Shown here piece by piece: positions 60,364 to 64,000 of a stretch of 64,000 nucleotides of DNA. This DNA comes from Proteiniclasticum ruminis DSM 24773. GTDB taxonomy: Bacteria; Bacillota; Clostridia; Clostridiales; Clostridiaceae. The stretch is taken from contig NZ_JNKC01000001.1 in assembly GCF_000701905.1 (NCBI RefSeq), forward strand, positions 124,001 to 188,000, read 5' to 3'. The position numbers and the translations under genes were made by a program. Below the pieces are notes generated by a model that made no database searches, was not told the origin of the DNA, and saw only the letters and a list, made by a program, of their open reading frames with translations. Within the stretch, counting starts at the first letter, position 1, and each line of letters opens with the position of its first letter.

Positions 60364-61082
60364 GGATGCACCTCCTCCATACTGTCTGTTCTATAAGCTT
60401 TACTATACTTTGGAATGAGTATATGATCTTCAGCATAAAATCTGATATCATAAAACTCCAGAGCGTAGTAGGAGAGTACTCCTTGAAAAGCCATGGCCCC
60501 CTTCAGTTTTTCAGGATCACCAATCGCTCTTATGATAACCTCATCCCGTGGCGAGACCTTCTCATCATTCACAAGAATATAGCTGTTGTTGGAACTGGAT
60601 TGGATCCCAGTTTGTATGGATATTCGCTTGTCATTGATGCTAATGGCCTCCGCTCCCGCAAACTTCAGTTCATTAACCAAATAGATCAGCTCCAGGTCTG
60701 TCAGATAATTAAAGGTCTGAGGATTCAGGCTGGCATCTGTAGGTCTGAGTGTCATCACAATCCCAGGTCCTTTGGTATCCACCATGCCGAGGAGAAGCCT
60801 TGAACGGTCCAGTTCTTCTTTTAGCAGCGTATGGGCTTCACTGGAAGACGCAGCTGCTGTCTCAAAATTTTTCACATCCTGAAGAAGTTCACGATTCTTT
60901 TGAAGAAGCGCCTCTTTTTCACCTTCCAAGGAGGCTATTTCCTGAAGAAGCAGTTCTGTTTCTTCTATGGTTAACGTTCGAACAGGTTCCTGTCTCTGCT
61001 GATACTGATAGGTAAGCAGAAAGCCCAGTATCAGAAATACTGCTGCAACCATCCATTGATTATTTTTCTTCTTCATGTTCAT
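60360..61082 (-). CDS. DUF881 family membrane-anchored protein
   Basis: A second 240-residue DUF881 protein, divergent from the one at 59310. It has an N-terminal membrane segment (MVAAVFLILGFLLTY) and a coiled coil (about 35-80). The outside domain contains DTKGPGIVMTLRPTD near 100, LVNELKFAGAEAISINDKRI near 134 and EVIIRAIGDPEKLKGAM near 180. Two close ATGs occur at the start. It overlaps sbp by four bases and follows divIB after 8 bases. Confidence 0.92.
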   Translation of the reverse strand: MNMKKKNNQWMVAAVFLILGFLLTYQYQQRQEPVRTLTIEETELLLQEIASLEGEKEALLQKNRELLQDVKNFETAAASSSEAHTLLKEELDRSRLLLGMVDTKGPGIVMTLRPTDASLNPQTFNYLTDLELIYLVNELKFAGAEAISINDKRISIQTGIQSSSNNSYILVNDEKVSPRDEVIIRAIGDPEKLKGAMAFQGVLSYYALEFYDIRFYAEDHILIPKYSKAYRTDSMEEVHP

Positions 61083-61090
61083 CTGTCACC

Positions 61091-61918
61091 TTACTCTTCA
61101 TTTCCTTCCTCTTCCTGCTCCTGCTCTCCTTCTCCAGAAGTGCCATCCTCTGAAGGGGTAGTGATTCTTCCTTCATCAAAAATCACCGGATCATCCGCAT
61201 ACGCTAAATCCAAATATCCTTTCACTTCATCCAGATGACCTGAGAGGATGATATTGATGGCCGCATTCAGCTTTTCCTTTAATGAATCGCCATATCCCAG
61301 ACGAATCTCCGTATCATGGTAATACGTCTTGATATTGGAAGACTCTGTGAGATCCAGTACCGATAATTCCACTACACTTGTGTTTCTCTCATGAAGTACG
61401 ACAAATGTTTCCAGTATCCTCATTTTTTCCGGTGCATCCTCATAGATATTTCCACCAAGCTCCGGAAGTGGTCTTGCATCAATCAAAGTCACTCCCTCTA
61501 TGGGATTTGCTCCCACATCCAGAAGCTTTCCCGTTTCTGTAAGAAGACTATACACACCATTACTGTAATAATTCACTTTTGCAGTATGTTCCTTTACTTT
61601 GATTGAAATACCATTGGGGAGTACTCTCTTGATTTCTGCTGATGAAAAATATGGATGTTTTTTCAGGTGTTCTGTGATTGCCTGGGTATTCATGAGAAAT
61701 ATATTTTCACCGAATAATGATTTTGCGCTTTCCTCCACAAACCCTTTAGGAATCTCCACCTGACCAGATACGGTTACTTTTCCAACTGTAAAGTATGGTG
61801 CTTTCAATAGAAAACCAATCACACCGGCTATGACCAACACAAGAAGTACAGTAAGGATCCTCTTTCTTCTACGGCGCTTTTTGCGTTCTATCCGTTCCTG
61901 AATTTCTTTTAGGCTCAC
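61091..61918 (-). CDS. divIB: Cell-division protein DivIB/FtsQ
   Basis: A 275-residue divisome scaffold protein. The basic cytosolic start (ERIERKKRRRRKRIL) precedes a single membrane segment (VLLVLVIAGVIGFLL). A POTRA domain follows (FTVGKVTVSGQVEIPKGFVE near 48), then the FtsQ/DivIB beta domain, and an acidic tail (EGEQEQEEEGNEE). The start is GTG with GAGGGGTGA upstream. Its partners ftsL and divIC are not in the window. Confidence 0.93.
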   Translation of the reverse strand: MSLKEIQERIERKKRRRRKRILTVLLVLVIAGVIGFLLKAPYFTVGKVTVSGQVEIPKGFVEESAKSLFGENIFLMNTQAITEHLKKHPYFSSAEIKRVLPNGISIKVKEHTAKVNYYSNGVYSLLTETGKLLDVGANPIEGVTLIDARPLPELGGNIYEDAPEKMRILETFVVLHERNTSVVELSVLDLTESSNIKTYYHDTEIRLGYGDSLKEKLNAAINIILSGHLDEVKGYLDLAYADDPVIFDEGRITTPSEDGTSGEGEQEQEEEGNEE

Positions 61919-61945
61919 TTTCTGTCACCCCTCTTCCTCTCAAAA

Positions 61946-63130
61946 TCACACAGATTTTGACTGTCTTGAAATATTAAGCAGTACACCTACTGCAACTAGA
62001 TTAACCACCAGAGATGTTCCTCCAGCGCTGATGAATGGCAATGTAACCCCCGTCACCGGGAAAGCGCCAATAACCACGGCAATATTGATGAAGGACTGTA
62101 AAGCAAATATGGCGGTGATGCCCACTGCTAGGAGCCTGCCGAACTGATCCTTCGCTTCAATAGATATGCGGATTCCTCTATAGATGAGAATCAGAAGAAG
62201 AAGCATCAGGAAAAGTCCTCCGATGAGACCCAGTTCTTCAACAATTACTGCGAAAATAAAATCATTCTGTGCTTCAGGCAGCCAAAACGCTTTTAGTCTG
62301 GACATGCCAATCCCTTGTCCGAATACGCCTCCACTTGTGAGGGCGTAGAGTGACTGAACCAGCTGATGACCTGCCCCCTGGGCTTCTTTAAATGGATCCC
62401 CAAAATTAAGAAGTCTTGCCATTCTATAAGGCTCAATCCAAAGAAGAATTCCAAGACCGCTGATGCCAATGGACACATAGGTGAACAGCTGCAGGAACGT
62501 TCCTCCTGCAAGGAAAATCAGTATCAAAGAAGTAATCACGATGATTGCTCCAATGGAGAGATTGCTCTGCAGAATCACCACGATGCCTGCAAACACAATC
62601 ATCATGACAAAAACTCGAATGGTTGGCTTCCATTTTTTCTTTCCCTTTAATAAATCCAGTCTTTTCAATGTATTGGCCGCATAGAGCACCATGGTGAACT
62701 TTGCAAGTTCTGAAGGCTGAAGAGAAAGACTTCCAAAACGAAGCCATCGGCTTGCGCCTTTAACAGGTTCAAAAAGAATAACAGCCACATTCAAGACTAA
62801 AACCACAAACACCAGAAGTTTCGTTCGAGACATCGTCATAAAATGATAATCAAAATTCGATACCACAAAAACCATGATAAAAAGACCAGCAGCTGCGAAA
62901 AAACCTTGTCTTATGACATCTGTATAGGATTCACGTCCCCGTACGATATTCTCATAACTGGAAGCACTGTACACCATCAGCAGACCGAATAAAACCAGCG
63001 CTACCGTAACTGCAAGCAGGGTGAAATCAACTTCTTTATACTTTTTCGCTTTCTTTTTTCTTACTTTCTGTACTCTGGCTTTCGACGAAGGCGAGCCACT
63101 TCTTCCAGAAAAATCTTTTGTTCTTTCCAT
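61946..63130 (-). CDS. ftsW: SEDS-family peptidoglycan polymerase FtsW/SpoVE
   Basis: A septal peptidoglycan glycosyltransferase. The 394-residue protein has about ten membrane segments after a basic N-terminal tail. The SEDS landmarks are GASRWLRFGSLSLQPSELAKF near residue 125, GAGHQLVQSLYALTSGGVFG near 245, LPEAQNDFIFAVIVEELGLI near 280, and the C-terminal TGVTLPFISAGGTSLV near 357. Clostridia may use this copy for division or for spore cortex (SpoVE); the context of division genes favours FtsW. Confidence 0.93.
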   Translation of the reverse strand: MERTKDFSGRSGSPSSKARVQKVRKKKAKKYKEVDFTLLAVTVALVLFGLLMVYSASSYENIVRGRESYTDVIRQGFFAAAGLFIMVFVVSNFDYHFMTMSRTKLLVFVVLVLNVAVILFEPVKGASRWLRFGSLSLQPSELAKFTMVLYAANTLKRLDLLKGKKKWKPTIRVFVMMIVFAGIVVILQSNLSIGAIIVITSLILIFLAGGTFLQLFTYVSIGISGLGILLWIEPYRMARLLNFGDPFKEAQGAGHQLVQSLYALTSGGVFGQGIGMSRLKAFWLPEAQNDFIFAVIVEELGLIGGLFLMLLLLILIYRGIRISIEAKDQFGRLLAVGITAIFALQSFINIAVVIGAFPVTGVTLPFISAGGTSLVVNLVAVGVLLNISRQSKSV

Positions 63131-63155
63131 GATGCCTCCCTCAGCCTCTCACACG

Positions 63156-64000
63156 CTATAAAACCAGGTACGCTGCAACCACTGCAAGTAGTGTGACTGA
63201 AGCAAAAACAACAACAATTTTGTTTTCCTTCCACCCCAGTGCTTCAAAGTGATGATGGATCGGTGCCATTTTAAAAACACGCTTTCCTGTCTTTTTAAAA
63301 ACTGCCACCTGAATAATCACAGATAAAGTTTCCACCACATAGACAATCCCCACAAGTATGAGGAGAATTTCTGTTTTGGTCATCAGTGCAGCAACACCTA
63401 CGGCACCGCCTAATGCAAGAGACCCCGTATCTCCCATAAACACTTTAGCCGGATAGCGGTTGTAAAACAGAAATGACAGCAGACCACCTATAAGAACGGA
63501 AGAAAAGAGAACTACTGGCTCCTGTTCCTGTTTCATACCGACAAGAACATAGAAAATCAGAACGCAAATGGTCACTGTGGAAGACAATCCATCTATCCCA
63601 TCGGTCAGATTTACTGCATTAGTCACCGATGCAAAAAATACCACTACAAAGAGCACATAAAAGATACCAAGTGAAACCTCAGTATTCACAAATGGAATCC
63701 TTACCGTATCATAGTTGAATCCAAAATGCAGTACACACCCTGCAAGGATACCAAAAAGCAGAAGATAGGCCATTTTACTTTTGGCACTCAGTCCATCGGA
63801 AGATTTTTTCTTCACTTTCAGATAATCATCCATAAAACCAATGAGGCCAAAGGAGAGTGTCACAACGATCATAAATACTACTGTAGCGTTTATCTTAGAG
63901 AACAAAAGTCCCACTATAAGAAGAACTGAGAGAAATAGAACACCGCCCATACTTGGAATTCCCTGCTTCACTAAGTGAGACTCAGGACCTTCCTTTCTGA
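63156..64000 (-). CDS. mraY: Phospho-N-acetylmuramoyl-pentapeptide-transferase MraY, N-terminus outside window
   Basis: MraY transfers phospho-MurNAc-pentapeptide to undecaprenyl phosphate, making lipid I. The frame is open to the window edge, so the first 40 or so residues are missing. About ten membrane segments and the family motifs are present: KQGIPSMGGVLFL, FGLIGFMDDYLKV (the DD motif), NAVNLTDGIDGLSS, KVFMGDTGSLALGG and the C-terminal MAPIHHHFEALGW. ftsW follows after 25 bases, without the usual murD between them. Confidence 0.96.
   Translation of the reverse strand, partial: RKEGPESHLVKQGIPSMGGVLFLSVLLIVGLLFSKINATVVFMIVVTLSFGLIGFMDDYLKVKKKSSDGLSAKSKMAYLLLFGILAGCVLHFGFNYDTVRIPFVNTEVSLGIFYVLFVVVFFASVTNAVNLTDGIDGLSSTVTICVLIFYVLVGMKQEQEPVVLFSSVLIGGLLSFLFYNRYPAKVFMGDTGSLALGGAVGVAALMTKTEILLILVGIVYVVETLSVIIQVAVFKKTGKRVFKMAPIHHHFEALGWKENKIVVVFASVTLLAVVAAYLVL

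Overview
The window is a dense bacterial core-genome segment, almost certainly from a low-to-moderate G+C Clostridia-type Firmicute. The gene order is typical of that group: rnhB-rbgA-rplS-trmD-rimM-khpA-rpsP-ffh-ylxM-ftsY-smc-radical SAM-rnc-acpP-plsX-rpmF-yceD-ackA-pta-tmcAL, then coaD-rsmD-recG-fakA-asp23/rpmB-thiN-rpe-rsgA-prkC-prpC-rlmN-rsmB-fmt-def-priA and coaBC-rpoZ-gmk-remA-yicC, then the 3' part of a division/cell-wall cluster. Shine-Dalgarno sites of the GGAGG type precede most genes. A T-box leader, a Gls24/Asp23 protein, RemA, SepF and DivIVA also fit Firmicutes. I do not assign a genus. No rRNA, tRNA, CRISPR, insertion sequence or prophage was seen.

Layout. From 1 to 18157 all genes are on the minus strand: ribosome and tRNA maturation, protein targeting (Ffh, FtsY), chromosome condensation (SMC), RNA processing (RNase III), acyl-lipid precursors (PlsX, ACP) and acetate-forming energy metabolism (Pta, AckA). 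A plus-strand island at 18286-20423 holds tmcAL and an unrecognised coiled-coil protein. It converges on a CarD-like regulator, which is followed by a gene-less stretch of about 500 bases. From 21514 to 39740 the genes are again on the minus strand, except rpmB: CoA synthesis, replication-fork rescue, fatty-acid kinase, the PrkC/PrpC signalling pair, and formyl-Met initiation/removal with PriA.

The block 39963-46653 looks inserted between priA and coaBC, which are usually neighbours. It carries a secreted two-repeat protein, a CHAD-domain protein, and a complete branched-chain amino-acid ABC transporter operon (livJHMGF) preceded by a T-box leader. From 46753 to the end the minus strand carries coaBC-rpoZ-gmk-remA-yicC, asparaginase, an rRNA methyltransferase, exonuclease III, pyrR, rluD-lspA, the first two shikimate enzymes (aroF, aroB), divIVA-ylmH-sepF-yggS, two DUF881 genes around sbp, divIB, ftsW and a partial mraY. 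The genes murD, murG, ftsZ and sigE/sigG, which usually lie inside this cluster, are absent from these positions.

No obviously new enzymatic system is visible. The best leads are regulatory: a perfect 23-base palindrome at the transcription start of a zinc-finger-like/HTH/DUF2087 regulator; a T-box attached to a complete amino-acid uptake operon; a 13-base-pair hairpin just upstream of the RNase III gene that could be its own substrate; and inverted repeats at the pta and plsX promoters. Two proteins without recognised function (19539-20423 and 39963-40616) and the composition of the division cluster are the other points worth following.
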